Assembly: GCA_904420185.1 (NCBI GenBank)
Contig: CAJFUJ010000026.1
Location: forward strand, 1 to 64,000
Reading direction: 5' to 3'
DNA length: 64,000 nucleotides
DNA from: an uncultured Butyricicoccus sp.
GTDB taxonomy: Bacteria; Bacillota; Clostridia; Oscillospirales; Butyricicoccaceae
Under the pieces are notes generated by a model, which was not told the DNA's origin, searched no databases, and saw only the letters and a list, made by a program, of their open reading frames with translations. The position numbers were made by a program, and so were the translations under genes. Of this stretch, positions 41,914-51,020 are shown piece by piece (position 1 is the first letter of the stretch; every line of letters starts with the position of its first letter).

Positions 41914-42888
41914 TCACCGGCCCAGCAGATCGCCCGGCGCAGCCAGGGTAAACCGGTCGGTCTCCTGCCATATAGGCGCGAGCGCGGACAGCGGGAACAG
42001 CGACGTGCGCCCGTCCGCCTGGCGCAGTACATAGGTCTGCCCGCCGGTAAAGCGCAGCTTGTCGCTGTCAAGCAGCGGGCTGGGCGCCGTGCAAAGGGCG
42101 CCGCCGTTGCGGTCAATGCGGACCAGGCTGGTGCGTACCGTGTTGCCGTCCGGCAAAAATTCAAACACCTCCAGCAGATAGCGCCCCTGCGTGTCCACGC
42201 CCAGGACTTTCAGGCCGAACAGGGTGCAGTTCTCCGCCGTATACAGCGAAAACCGGTCGAGCGGTTGGCCGTCCTGCCAGATGGTCAGGCAAGCACCGTT
42301 GGTCAGGGCACCGTCTGCGTTGTACTGCAGCGCGCTGTGCGCGAACAGGCCGCCGCCCAGCGGCGTGCCGTCCACCTGGCCAGTGCAGACCGCCTGTGCG
42401 CCCGAAACGTCGAGTGTATAGGTGCGGTAGGCGGTATCGTCGGGTGAAAATGCGGTGATGCACAGTTGATCCTCAGCGGGCGCGGACAGCTCGGTGTACA
42501 GCCCCGGTTCGGCAGCCACAGCCGCAGGGTCGAGCGCCGATCTGTGTAAAAGCCCGGATGCACCCGCCTTGAGGATCAGGCCGTTGCGGCCGTCCACGAG
42601 ATAGAAGTTCCCGTCCGGGTCGGTCGTCAGGCGGGAAGCGGTCAACCCGCTGTCAGCCAGATCGAGCGGTACCGTGCGCACCAAGCGGCCGGTTTGGTCG
42701 TATTCGTAGATCGCTTGGGACAGTTCCAAGATGTACAGGTTCCCATCTGCGCCGGCGCAAAAGTCCTGGACCGCTGGCACAGGCGTCGGGAGGACCAGCC
42801 CAGGAGTAGATGGCGTTTGCACCGGGGGACAGGGGAGCAGGGCCAGCGCACCGGCGCACACCAGTGCGGGCAAAACGGTGGAAAACAT
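41914..42888 (-). CDS. predicted exported protein with beta-propeller-like repeats
   Basis: A 324-residue protein with an N-terminal hydrophobic segment (about residues 3-20), a Pro-rich linker, and then repeated short motifs of the NHL/beta-propeller kind (FCAGADGNLYILELSQAIYEYDQTGRLVRTV, then DPDGNFYLVDGRNGLIL). I do not recognise a specific family. The propeller reading is a judgement from repeat spacing. ATG at 42888 follows AAAGGAGG; a longer reading back to 42996 has no site. It would sit outside the cell and may bind a ligand or a cell-wall partner. Confidence 0.6.
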   Translation of the reverse strand: MFSTVLPALVCAGALALLPCPPVQTPSTPGLVLPTPVPAVQDFCAGADGNLYILELSQAIYEYDQTGRLVRTVPLDLADSGLTASRLTTDPDGNFYLVDGRNGLILKAGASGLLHRSALDPAAVAAEPGLYTELSAPAEDQLCITAFSPDDTAYRTYTLDVSGAQAVCTGQVDGTPLGGGLFAHSALQYNADGALTNGACLTIWQDGQPLDRFSLYTAENCTLFGLKVLGVDTQGRYLLEVFEFLPDGNTVRTSLVRIDRNGGALCTAPSPLLDSDKLRFTGGQTYVLRQADGRTSLFPLSALAPIWQETDRFTLAAPGDLLGR

Positions 42889-42925
42889 GGGGATACCTCC
42901 TTTCAAACGGGTTGGATATACCCCT

Positions 42926-42934
42926 ATTATAGCA
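42926..42934 (-). promoter_or_regulatory. extended -10 promoter of the exported-protein gene
   Basis: Minus strand TGCTATAAT; no clear -35 box. Confidence 0.45.
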
Positions 42935-43018
42935 TAGCGCCCCGCCGTGCACAGGTGACAATCGGGCAACATCTCCCCCAGCAAGGAGGCAGGCACGCTG
43001 GAAAATCAGCGGCTGCTG

Positions 43019-43027
43019 TGGTATGAT
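43019..43027 (+). promoter_or_regulatory. extended -10 promoter of trmB
   Basis: TGGTATGAT about 125 bases upstream of trmB; no clear -35 box. Confidence 0.35.
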
Positions 43028-43151
43028 GGAACCATGCAAAAATACGCCCTGCCCAAAGGCGCAAACCAACCGAAGGGCCGAGAGCCACGGCCCGCGCCGC
43101 TGCATACGAATGGGCAGCCGGGAGATTACAGAAAAGCGAGGGAACCCATCC

Positions 43152-43835
43152 ATGCGAATGCGAAAAAAGAAAAATTTAGATAGCCGTCTGGCCGCCTGCG
43201 CGGCGGTGATGGCCGACCAGCCGCAAACCTTGCGCGGCCGGTGGCGGGCGCAGTTCGGCAACGAAAACCCGATCCATCTGGAGATCGGCTGCGGCAAGGG
43301 CCGCTTTATTTTGGAGATGGCCAAACGGTATCCGGACATCAATTTTATCGCCGTCGAGCGGGAGGAGGGCGCGCTTGTCATGGCCACCGAGCAGGCAATG
43401 CGGGACAAGCTGCCCAACCTGCGCTTTCTCAGCTTTGACGCGGCCGCGCTGGAGCAAATTTTTGCCCCCGGCGAGGTTGAGCGGATCTATTTGAATTTCT
43501 CCGACCCCTGGCCGCCCAACCGGCAGCGCCGCCGCCGCTTGACCCACGCCGACTACCTGGACGTGTACAACGGCATCCTATGCGAAACCGGCGACGTGTG
43601 CTTTAAAACCGACAACCAGCGCCTGTTTGAGTGGTCGATTTCGTCCATCTGTGAATACGGCTGGCTGGTGCAGAATATTTCGCTCGATCTACACAACTCA
43701 GCCTGGGCGCAGGAGAATATTATGACCGAGTATGAGGAAAAATTTTCTGCACAGGGTTATCGCATCTACCGTTTGGAGGCGCGCCGCCGTCTGCCGCAGT
43801 TTATGGACCGCCGCCGTCCTAAGCATCGGCCGTAA
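43152..43835 (+). CDS. trmB: tRNA (guanine-N7-)-methyltransferase
   Basis: A 227-residue class I methyltransferase that makes m7G46 in the variable loop of tRNAs using S-adenosylmethionine. The SAM-binding motif is LEIGCGKGRFI (about residues 43-53), and the family-specific YLNFSDPWPPNRQRRRRLT lies near residues 113-131. The ATG at 43152 is preceded by GCGAGGGAA. Upstream in-frame ATGs lack ribosome sites. It is followed by an unrelated flavodoxin-ferredoxin gene 45 bases downstream, which may be cotranscribed. Confidence 0.93.
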   Translation: MRMRKKKNLDSRLAACAAVMADQPQTLRGRWRAQFGNENPIHLEIGCGKGRFILEMAKRYPDINFIAVEREEGALVMATEQAMRDKLPNLRFLSFDAAALEQIFAPGEVERIYLNFSDPWPPNRQRRRRLTHADYLDVYNGILCETGDVCFKTDNQRLFEWSISSICEYGWLVQNISLDLHNSAWAQENIMTEYEEKFSAQGYRIYRLEARRRLPQFMDRRRPKHRP

Positions 43836-43880
43836 AACCCGGCCGGCGCGGCTGCCGTCGAATTTTAGGAGGAATCTACG

Positions 43881-44624
43881 ATGATTTTATACTTTTCAGG
43901 CACAGGAAACAGCCGGTATGTGGCCGCACGTCTGGTGCAAGCGCTGTCAGATGAGCTTGTCAGCATAGGCCCCCTGTTGCGCCAGCGCCAGGGCTGGGAC
44001 TTTGCGTCCCAAAAGCCTTATGTAGTGGTCAGCCCGGTCTATGCCTGGCGGCTGCCGCGGGTGGTAGAAGGCTTTGTGCGGCAGGCGCGCTTTACAGGCA
44101 GCCGGGAAATCTATTTTGTGCTGACCTGTGGGCAGGATATGGGCAATGCGGCCGCCTATATCGCGCCGCTGTGCCGGGAAAAGGGGTTATCCTTTCGGGG
44201 CGTAGCGGAGATCGTCATGCCAGAAAATTACCTGGTTCTTTTCTCGGTGCCGAATGCAGAGGAAAGCGAGCGAATCGTACGTGCGGCCGAACCGTCCATC
44301 GATGCGGTAGCCAGTTGCATTGCGGCCGGCAAGCCCCTCGCGCACAAATCGGCCGGCGTGGTGGATCGGTTGAAGAGCGGCCCAGTCAACCGGCTGTTCT
44401 ATCGGTTCTTTGTGTCGGCAAAGGGATTCCGTACGACCGATGGGTGCACAGGCTGCGGCCGATGCGCGGCGGTCTGCCCGCTGGGCAACATCAGCTTGGA
44501 AAACGGCCGGCCGGCCTGGGGCAAGGATTGTACCCACTGTATGGCCTGCATCGGTGTGTGTCCGGAAAAAGCCGTCCGGTACGGCGCTTCGGACAAGGGA
44601 AAAGACAGCTATTACCGCAAATAA
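43881..44624 (+). CDS. EFR1-type flavodoxin-ferredoxin fusion
   Basis: A 247-residue protein with an N-terminal flavodoxin-like domain whose FMN loop is FSGTGNSRYVA, and a C-terminal pair of 4Fe-4S clusters, CTGCGRCAAVCPLGNI and CTHCMACIGVCPEKAV. This is the EFR1 layout of small anaerobe electron-transfer proteins. It is cytoplasmic and would connect a flavin and iron-sulfur carriers; the partner enzyme is unknown. ATG at 43881 after AGGAGG. A terminator closes the unit after it. Confidence 0.85.
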   Translation: MILYFSGTGNSRYVAARLVQALSDELVSIGPLLRQRQGWDFASQKPYVVVSPVYAWRLPRVVEGFVRQARFTGSREIYFVLTCGQDMGNAAAYIAPLCREKGLSFRGVAEIVMPENYLVLFSVPNAEESERIVRAAEPSIDAVASCIAAGKPLAHKSAGVVDRLKSGPVNRLFYRFFVSAKGFRTTDGCTGCGRCAAVCPLGNISLENGRPAWGKDCTHCMACIGVCPEKAVRYGASDKGKDSYYRK

Positions 44625-44627
44625 ACC

Positions 44628-44666
44628 AATCCCGCCCAGACCTTCGCGTTCGGTATGGGCGGGATT
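44628..44666. terminator. two-way terminator between the EFR1 gene and the MMPL partner gene
   Basis: AATCCCGCCCA (44628-44638) pairs with TGGGCGGGATT (44656-44666). Confidence 0.75.
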
Positions 44667-44673
44667 GAGCATA

Positions 44674-46824
44674 TTATGCGCCGAAAAAGGAGGAAATTGC
44701 GTCAAAAATCGTTTGGAATACATGGACAATGCGGTCCCAAACGCCGGTGTCGTCGGCAGCGACTTCTTCAACGGGTGCAGCCGTTTCATCCTCGACCGAG
44801 ATTTCACTGGTGCGCAGGATGAATTGCAGGCTGGCGGGTGCGGGATTTTGTGCAGAGGTGAAGGACTTCAGCGCAAGCGAATTATCGACATTGAGCAGAT
44901 TGCTGTCCTCTTCCACCTTATCCACTTCATCTGAGATGGTATTGTGGATGGAATCGGTCGCAGTTTGTAGGTCGCCGGTGGTGGAACCGGAGTCGGCAGC
45001 CCGCTGCATGACATCGATCAGACCATCAATGGATTGCTGCATACTGGCGTCTGAACGGTCGCGTACAGCGCGCAAGGTATCGCGGACGTCGGAAAACAGG
45101 GTATTAGCGGCGGTAAGTGTGTCGGTCAGGGTGGTCGCGGTGTCGGTCACCTTAGGAATCCATGTGTTTATATCGGCGTTTGTCTGGTCAAGTGTCTGCT
45201 GGATAGGTGTGAGAAGCGACAAAAGCACATCCAGGCGGGCCAGCGCATGCTGGATGAGAAGAACCGCCTGCTGCCCCAAGGCCGCTGTATCTGCACCTGT
45301 ACCTTGGTAATCGTCCAGCACCTCGCCCAGCGCTTGCAGCTGCTCAATGGTCGCATCTGAGGCGGTGACCAGCTCGTTCAGTGAACCAAAGATATCCTCG
45401 GTAGCGTACAGGGTATTTTGCACCGCCGCGTTGACCTCGCTGCATAGGCTGATAAGCCGTTGCAGACTGCCGAGCGTCGAGGTCAGCCCGCTGGTGAAGA
45501 TCCCCTCTGGGTCGAGTGCGGCGAGCGTGTCTTCTATGCTCTGCGCCAGCGAGGTCAGCGTGATGGAAACTGCATCTAAACTATCCAAACTGCTGCGCAG
45601 GTCGCTCAGCTCACCTTGCAGGCCGTTTGAATCCTTGCGGATGTCCTCGAGCGCGCTGCGAATTTGCTCTAGATAGAGCCAGTCACCCTCGGTCAGGCTG
45701 TCCAGGTCGGTGAGCAGGTCCTCTAGCTGGGATAAGTTGCCCTTTAGATCGGTGAGCAGAGATTGGTAGTCGGAGAGGTGGTTGCGTGAGACGGTCAGCT
45801 GGTCGAATACCGCGGTCACATTCTCATGAAAGGCGTTGAGGTCGGTTTGGGCGGTTTCCAGCTCAGGAATCAGTGCTTCCGAGCTGCCGGTCAGCAGTGT
45901 GAGTTGGTCGAGCGCAGCGTCAATATCCGGGTCGATTTCGCCGCGCGACTGGATGAGTTGCTGGCGTACCGTATTGATACCCGCGATGCCATCAGCCATG
46001 GACTGGATCCCGCTTTGCATACCGTCCATGGTGTCCAGTACATCGGTCAAGCCAGCATATAGGTCATCGTGTGCACCCTCCAACGTGTCGCGCGCGTTGC
46101 GCAGGTCAGAGATCGTGTCCAGTTGAGATAAGGTGGCAGGCGTCATGAGCATGAAAATGCCCATGGACTGGAAATCATTCGAGCCAATACGCAGGGTGTA
46201 GGTGTTTTCCTGGCCAGGTAGGCCGAGAAAGACGGCGATTTTATAGGAGCCGAACGACTGCACCTGGGCGCCCGGCGCTTCGAGCGATTTGGTTTCGTTC
46301 ATGTCGATCCCGGTGCCGATGAGCAGGGCCATGTTGTTGCGGTAATAGGCGTCCGCCGCCGGGTTGGGGATGGCGTGAATGGTGATTTCGACCAGGCCCT
46401 GCGCGCCGGCCAGTGCGTCCGCCTCGGTGGGGACCCCGTCGAGCTTGTAAGAGACATCAAAGCTCCAAGGCAGCTGCAAGGCGGCGGGGTCGCTCGGGAT
46501 GCATTCGTAGTAAAACCGTGCGCTGTCCAAATCGGGTAGGTTGAAATCCACGCCGTCCTCGCGCAGCTGGGGCTCGTCGTAGGAGGTCATGTTGTACACT
46601 GCCGAATAACTGCCAAAGTCGGACAGTTGGGTCGCGCCATTGAGCGAAACGCCTTTGACAATCCGCATCCCGTCCAGCGCGCCGTAGGCGTCCAGTGTGA
46701 CATACACCGCCTCGTCGGTTTGGGGCTGGGGGGCGGCGGCTTGTGCCAGGGGCGCCGCCTGCGGCAACAACAGCGCCCCAGTGAGCAGGGCAGCCGTCCA
46801 TCGGAAGGCTCTATTTTTCTTCAT
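44674..46824 (-). CDS. MMPL-associated secreted coiled-coil protein
   Basis: A 716-residue protein with an N-terminal signal peptide (about residues 1-30, with AQA before the mature Ala-Pro start). An unassigned globular region (30-240) is followed by a long helical region, from about 245 to 625, with heptad-like spacing of Leu and Ile, many Asp/Ser/Thr and few Lys, as in coiled coils. The last 20 residues form an amphipathic or membrane-touching helix. It resembles the exposed part of YhgE/Pip-type proteins without their membrane half. It overlaps the stop of the MMPL transporter gene by 14 bases, so the two are made together. I suggest an exported partner, perhaps a periplasmic adaptor-like device for the transporter. 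Confidence 0.6.
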   Translation of the reverse strand: MKKNRAFRWTAALLTGALLLPQAAPLAQAAAPQPQTDEAVYVTLDAYGALDGMRIVKGVSLNGATQLSDFGSYSAVYNMTSYDEPQLREDGVDFNLPDLDSARFYYECIPSDPAALQLPWSFDVSYKLDGVPTEADALAGAQGLVEITIHAIPNPAADAYYRNNMALLIGTGIDMNETKSLEAPGAQVQSFGSYKIAVFLGLPGQENTYTLRIGSNDFQSMGIFMLMTPATLSQLDTISDLRNARDTLEGAHDDLYAGLTDVLDTMDGMQSGIQSMADGIAGINTVRQQLIQSRGEIDPDIDAALDQLTLLTGSSEALIPELETAQTDLNAFHENVTAVFDQLTVSRNHLSDYQSLLTDLKGNLSQLEDLLTDLDSLTEGDWLYLEQIRSALEDIRKDSNGLQGELSDLRSSLDSLDAVSITLTSLAQSIEDTLAALDPEGIFTSGLTSTLGSLQRLISLCSEVNAAVQNTLYATEDIFGSLNELVTASDATIEQLQALGEVLDDYQGTGADTAALGQQAVLLIQHALARLDVLLSLLTPIQQTLDQTNADINTWIPKVTDTATTLTDTLTAANTLFSDVRDTLRAVRDRSDASMQQSIDGLIDVMQRAADSGSTTGDLQTATDSIHNTISDEVDKVEEDSNLLNVDNSLALKSFTSAQNPAPASLQFILRTSEISVEDETAAPVEEVAADDTGVWDRIVHVFQTIFDAISSFFGA

Positions 46825-49081
46825 GCTCTTGTTCCTCGCTTTCTTCCGGGTTTTTGACGCCCCGCAGCCGGTTCCAAAGGGCGCGCCGCCGTGCCCGGCG
46901 GTTTTGCCGCATTTGTTCGCGCAAAGCCCGGTGCTCTCGTTGCAAAGGGGTGAATTGGGGGCGGGAAAGGCGCTTGCTGTGGATTTTGGCCAGGCGGGCG
47001 CTTTTTTCCTCGGCATGGGTGGACTTAACGATCAGGCGGTCGAAGAGGATCAGACAGCCAGGCAGCAGGAACAGCACCATAAGCATCGAGATAAATGCGC
47101 CGCGGCCGATGAGCTGGCCCAGGCCAGAGATCGCTTCAACGGAGGTCATAAAGTACAGCCCATAGGCAACTGTCATGAGGATCATGCCCGAGGTCAGGAT
47201 GGATTCTGCGCTGACCGAGACTGCCCGCTTGGCAGCTTCCCACTTGTCGGAGAGCGCGCGGGCGTCTAAGTAATTGCCCGTAAGTAAGATGGAGTAATCG
47301 ATGGTCGCGCCCAGCTGAATACAGCCTACGATGATAAACCCCAAATACATCGTGCGCTGGCCGTAGATATAGGGCAAGGCGGTATTGATGTAGATGGCGC
47401 ACTCAATGGGGATGAGCACCACCAGCGGCAACAGCAGCGATTTGTAGGTGATAGCGACCACGAGCGCTACACCCAGCAGCGACACAATGTTGACCCGCTG
47501 GTTGTCGGGGACAATGATGGACCGGATGTCCTGGGTCGAGGGGGTGACGCCCACCAGATAGGTCTGGGTATCCGGGTAATAGCGGTCGATAATCGAGCGG
47601 ATCTCATCCGCGTATGTAAAAGCGGCTTGGCTCTCCCCAGCCGAACGGACGTTGACGATGACACGCGCCCAGTTTTCCCCGTGCAGGATGCCGGTGATGC
47701 TTGGGGGCAGGAAATCCTCTGGGATGCCCTCTGGCAGCACCGAAGAAAGGCCTAGCGCATACTTCACATAGGGAAGGTCGCCGAGCTCCTCGGTCATCGC
47801 CTTTTCGGTGATATTGCTGTCCAGTGGGACAAGGGCCAGCATCATATTGCTTTGCCCAAATTTTGCATTCATCTGCTGTTCGGCCTCGTAGACCGGTGTA
47901 CCCACCGAGTTTGCCACAGCCTCGTTGCCATAGGTAAAGTCGGCCATGCCTTGGGCCACATAGCAGGGTACGATGAGCAGTGCCACCACCGCCAGCACCG
48001 GCCAGCGCAGTTTGTAGGAAAATTCACCGAACTTGCGCCATTGGGTCGGGATAAAGGGGCGGTGCTGGGTTTTGGCGATCACATTTTGGGCACGCAGGAT
48101 GAGGGCGGGCATGAGCAGCAGCACGGTGACCAAACTCAGTGCGATGCCCTTGGCCAGCACAAAGCCCATGTCGGGGCCAATGCCAAACTGCATGAGCGCC
48201 ATTGCCAAAAAGCCGACAATGGTGGTCGCACCCGAAGCGCCAATGGAGGAAAAGGCACGCCTTAAGGCGTTGGCCATGGCCTGCTCGGGCTCGATACCGT
48301 GGCTGCGCTCCTCGGTGAAGGCGTGCAATAGGAAGATGGAGTAGTCCATCGAGCAGGCCAGCTGCAAAACCGCGCCAACCGCGTTGGACAGAAAGGAGAT
48401 CTCCCCGAACATTAGATTGGAACCCATGTTGAGCAGAATGGCGATGCCGAGCACCGACAAAAACAACACCGGTTCAAACCACGAGGTTGTGGTCAAGGTC
48501 AAAATGAGGAAAATGATGAGCACGGCGAGCATCATCACGCGCGCAACCTCGGCGTTGATGGTCGGCCCTAAATTGGTATCTGACACCGCCGAACCGGCCA
48601 CAAGGCCCTTTTCACCGACAATCTGTTCGATTTCTTGCACGGCCGCATGGGTGCGGTCGGAGGAGTCCTTTTCCAAGAAGATGACGTCCATATAGGCGTC
48701 CCCGTCCTTGTAATAGTCCTCTATATCCGCATAGTCGATGAACTGTTCCGAGCCGTAAATATTGGTGGTCATATCGCACCACATGACCATGTCTACCCCA
48801 TCCACTTCTGCGATGCGGTCTTTGATGTGCTTGGCCTCATATAAGGTTACATCCTCTAAAAGGACGCGCCCCATGCCCGGGTAGGTAAACTCCTCTTCCA
48901 TGATGTCCAGCGCCTGGGCCGAAGGGGAGGAATCGGGCAAATACTCGGTCAGGTCATAGTTGACCCCTACCATAGGGATGCATAGGAGGCTCGCGATGAT
49001 CAGAAGAAGATAGACTTTCTCGATGTGTTTCCGGTTGTGGATGATCCAATCGACCGGCCGGCGTCCAGCGCCTTGTTTCAT
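46811..49081 (-). CDS. MMPL/RND superfamily transporter
   Basis: A 756-residue membrane protein with the MMPL plan: one helix near residues 25-45, a large outside loop, a bundle of five helices at about 195-350, then the same again (about 385, 565-700). The key membrane Asp-Tyr pairs are seen in CSMDYSIFLLHAF and ATIDYSILLTGNYL, the expected proton-relay positions. The C-terminal 70-residue cytoplasmic tail is very basic (RQNRRARRRALWNRL). Such proteins export lipids, peptides or drugs using the proton gradient. ATG at 49081 preceded by AGGTGA. It is controlled from a promoter that faces a TetR gene, across a palindrome. Confidence 0.87.
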   Translation of the reverse strand: MKQGAGRRPVDWIIHNRKHIEKVYLLLIIASLLCIPMVGVNYDLTEYLPDSSPSAQALDIMEEEFTYPGMGRVLLEDVTLYEAKHIKDRIAEVDGVDMVMWCDMTTNIYGSEQFIDYADIEDYYKDGDAYMDVIFLEKDSSDRTHAAVQEIEQIVGEKGLVAGSAVSDTNLGPTINAEVARVMMLAVLIIFLILTLTTTSWFEPVLFLSVLGIAILLNMGSNLMFGEISFLSNAVGAVLQLACSMDYSIFLLHAFTEERSHGIEPEQAMANALRRAFSSIGASGATTIVGFLAMALMQFGIGPDMGFVLAKGIALSLVTVLLLMPALILRAQNVIAKTQHRPFIPTQWRKFGEFSYKLRWPVLAVVALLIVPCYVAQGMADFTYGNEAVANSVGTPVYEAEQQMNAKFGQSNMMLALVPLDSNITEKAMTEELGDLPYVKYALGLSSVLPEGIPEDFLPPSITGILHGENWARVIVNVRSAGESQAAFTYADEIRSIIDRYYPDTQTYLVGVTPSTQDIRSIIVPDNQRVNIVSLLGVALVVAITYKSLLLPLVVLIPIECAIYINTALPYIYGQRTMYLGFIIVGCIQLGATIDYSILLTGNYLDARALSDKWEAAKRAVSVSAESILTSGMILMTVAYGLYFMTSVEAISGLGQLIGRGAFISMLMVLFLLPGCLILFDRLIVKSTHAEEKSARLAKIHSKRLSRPQFTPLQREHRALREQMRQNRRARRRALWNRLRGVKNPEESEEQEHEEK

Positions 49082-49146
49082 AAAATGGGTCACCTGCCTT
49101 GGCGCGGCCCAAAAGGACGGTTGCGCACGCGCCGTTTCTATGTTAT

Positions 49147-49175
49147 AGTATATTACACCTATTAACCGCACACAA
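49147..49175 (-). promoter_or_regulatory. promoter of the MMPL operon
   Basis: Minus strand TTGTGT (49170-49175) and TATACT (49147-49152) with a 17-base spacer. Confidence 0.5.
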
Positions 49176-49200
49176 TAAGCAATTTTATATAAATAAAATA

Positions 49201-49234
49201 ATAACGTACATATTGTACATAAAGTGTATGTTAT
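49201..49234. promoter_or_regulatory. palindromic operator between the TetR and MMPL genes
   Basis: The outer arms ATAACGTACA (49201-49210) and TGTATGTTAT form an inverted repeat with one mismatch. Inside it GTACA-TAT-TGTAC is a second inverted repeat. It is the expected size and place for a TetR-family dimer site. Confidence 0.55.
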
Positions 49235-49263
49235 TGATGAAAGTTTTGAAGGAGAGGACAATT

Positions 49264-49830
49264 ATGAGCGAGGATAAACGGGTGCGGCGCACAAAAAAGC
49301 TGCTTCGGCAGGCGTTGGCAGAGCTGATGCAGGAAAAGGAGTTTAAAAATATCACGGTCACAGATGTGGTGCGCCGGGCAGATATCAACCGGGGAACCTT
49401 CTATACCTATTACCAGGATGTATTTGACTTGCGCGAAAAGGTGGAAAACGAGATGGTAGACACGTTGCGTGCGTTGGTGGACCGGTCGCTGCTGGGGGGC
49501 GAGACAGGTACCATGCGTTCGGTGCTCGAGCAGGCGGTCAAATATCTGGAGGAAAACCGGGCGCTGACGTATGCGCTGCTCAGCGACCGCAGCTTGGGCA
49601 GTTTTGAGGACAAGCTAATGACCTTGATGGAAGCGTGCAGCCAAAAAATTCTTCCCCCCAAGAACAGAGGGGATTTGGTGCCAATTTGGTTTGCTGCGGC
49701 CGGCTGTATCGGCGTGATTAAGAAATGGATGATCCAGGATGAAGCGATCAGCAAGGACGCAGCAATCGCCCAGATTGACGCCATCCTTTGCGGAATCTTG
49801 CATATGGCAGGGGCACGGCCAGGACTGTAG
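49264..49830 (+). CDS. TetR family transcriptional regulator
   Basis: A 188-residue regulator with the TetR helix-turn-helix (RTKKLLRQALAELMQEKEFKNITVTDVVRRADINRGTFYTYYQDVFDL, about residues 8-55) and an all-helical C-terminal ligand part. It is divergent from the MMPL transporter operon, so the simplest model is that it represses the operon until a substrate-like ligand binds. ATG at 49264 after AAGGAGAGG. Longer in-frame readings reach back across the operator and are unlikely. Confidence 0.93.
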   Translation: MSEDKRVRRTKKLLRQALAELMQEKEFKNITVTDVVRRADINRGTFYTYYQDVFDLREKVENEMVDTLRALVDRSLLGGETGTMRSVLEQAVKYLEENRALTYALLSDRSLGSFEDKLMTLMEACSQKILPPKNRGDLVPIWFAAAGCIGVIKKWMIQDEAISKDAAIAQIDAILCGILHMAGARPGL

Positions 49831-50054
49831 CCAGAGCAAAACCATAGGCGATTGGACATGACTTTGTCGAAAATATACAAAGTGAGCGGGGCAACCCCTG
49901 CGAATCACCGTTAAAATTATGATTTTGGTTTTGAGACGAAAAATTCTTCCCTTTTTCATGTGCCGCCGCTACTCAAAAAGGTGAAAATGCAGTATAATAA
50001 AATAAAAGAAATTTCCTCATCGGGCGCATAAACATCATAAAGAAGGAGTGCTCC

Positions 50055-50957
50055 ATGAAAAAGAGAAGAATGTCCGGCAAGCGTTTTGTAGCGCTCGTGC
50101 TCGCCTTGGCCGCTACGATGGTCCCGGTAGCGGCGCACGGTGCAGAGAAAATCCCGGCATTGGTGGCGATGCAGACCGGTGGCCAGGTTTTATCCAACGA
50201 AAAGGCAGCAGTGGATGCCTCAAACCTTTCCGAAGGCTATATTCTGGTCAAATATACAGGTGGCAAGGATGTGCGGGTCAAGGTGCAAATTTCCCACGAT
50301 GCGGCCACCTATACATACAACCTCAATAACCAGGGCCAAAACGAGACCTTTCCTTTGACAGAAGGAAATGGCAGCTACACGGTTAAAGTGTTTGAAAACA
50401 CCAGCGGCAACCAATACGCCCAGGCGTTCAGCACGACGCTCACTTTGCAGCTGCGAAACGACCTCTTGCCGTTCCTGTATCCCAATCAGTATGTCAACTA
50501 TTCGGCCGATTCCAAGGCAGTGGCCAAGGCCGCCGAGCTGACCGCTGGGGTATCCAGCGATCTGGACAAGATCAACGCGATCTTTACCTATGTGACGCAG
50601 AATATCTCCTATGATTATGATCTTGCAAGCACAGTGCAGTCGGGGTATCTGCCCGACGTGGATCGCACGCTGGAGACTGGTAAAGGCATCTGTTTTGATT
50701 ATGCGGCGTTGATGACCGCCATGCTGCGGTCGCAAAATATCCCGAGCAAGCTGGTTGTCGGCTATGCGGGCGAAGCGTATCATGCCTGGATCAATGTGTA
50801 TATCGAAGGGCAAGGCTGGATTCAAAACGCCATCTATTTTGACGGCGAACACTGGACATTGATGGACCCGACTTACGTATCAACCGGAAAAGCGAGTCAG
50901 GAAACCATGGCCTATGTGACAAATAGTGCCAATTACTCGATGAAATATGCATATTAA
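50055..50957 (+). CDS. secreted transglutaminase-like domain protein
   Basis: A 300-residue exported protein. Residues 1-30 form a signal peptide ending AAHGA. A beta-rich region (about 35-135) precedes a transglutaminase/protease-like core with the triad Cys213 in GKGICFDYAALM, His243 in YHAWINVYI, and Asp271 in DPTYVS, with the usual spacing. Such proteins cleave or crosslink peptides at the cell surface; which reaction it does cannot be told. ATG at 50055 after AGAAGGAG. A strong terminator follows. Confidence 0.85.
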   Translation: MKKRRMSGKRFVALVLALAATMVPVAAHGAEKIPALVAMQTGGQVLSNEKAAVDASNLSEGYILVKYTGGKDVRVKVQISHDAATYTYNLNNQGQNETFPLTEGNGSYTVKVFENTSGNQYAQAFSTTLTLQLRNDLLPFLYPNQYVNYSADSKAVAKAAELTAGVSSDLDKINAIFTYVTQNISYDYDLASTVQSGYLPDVDRTLETGKGICFDYAALMTAMLRSQNIPSKLVVGYAGEAYHAWINVYIEGQGWIQNAIYFDGEHWTLMDPTYVSTGKASQETMAYVTNSANYSMKYAY

Positions 50958-50969
50958 ACGCACAAGCAA

Positions 50970-51006
50970 AGAGAGGCTTTTCCAGGCAGGGAAAGCCTCT
51001 CTTTTT
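50970..51006 (+). terminator. terminator after the transglutaminase-like gene
   Basis: AGAGAGGCTTTTCC (50970-50983) pairs with GGGAAAGCCTCTCT, followed by TTTTT. It ends only about 15 bases before the start of the PilC-like gene. Confidence 0.8.
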
Positions 51007-51020
51007 ATGAGGGGGATCAG

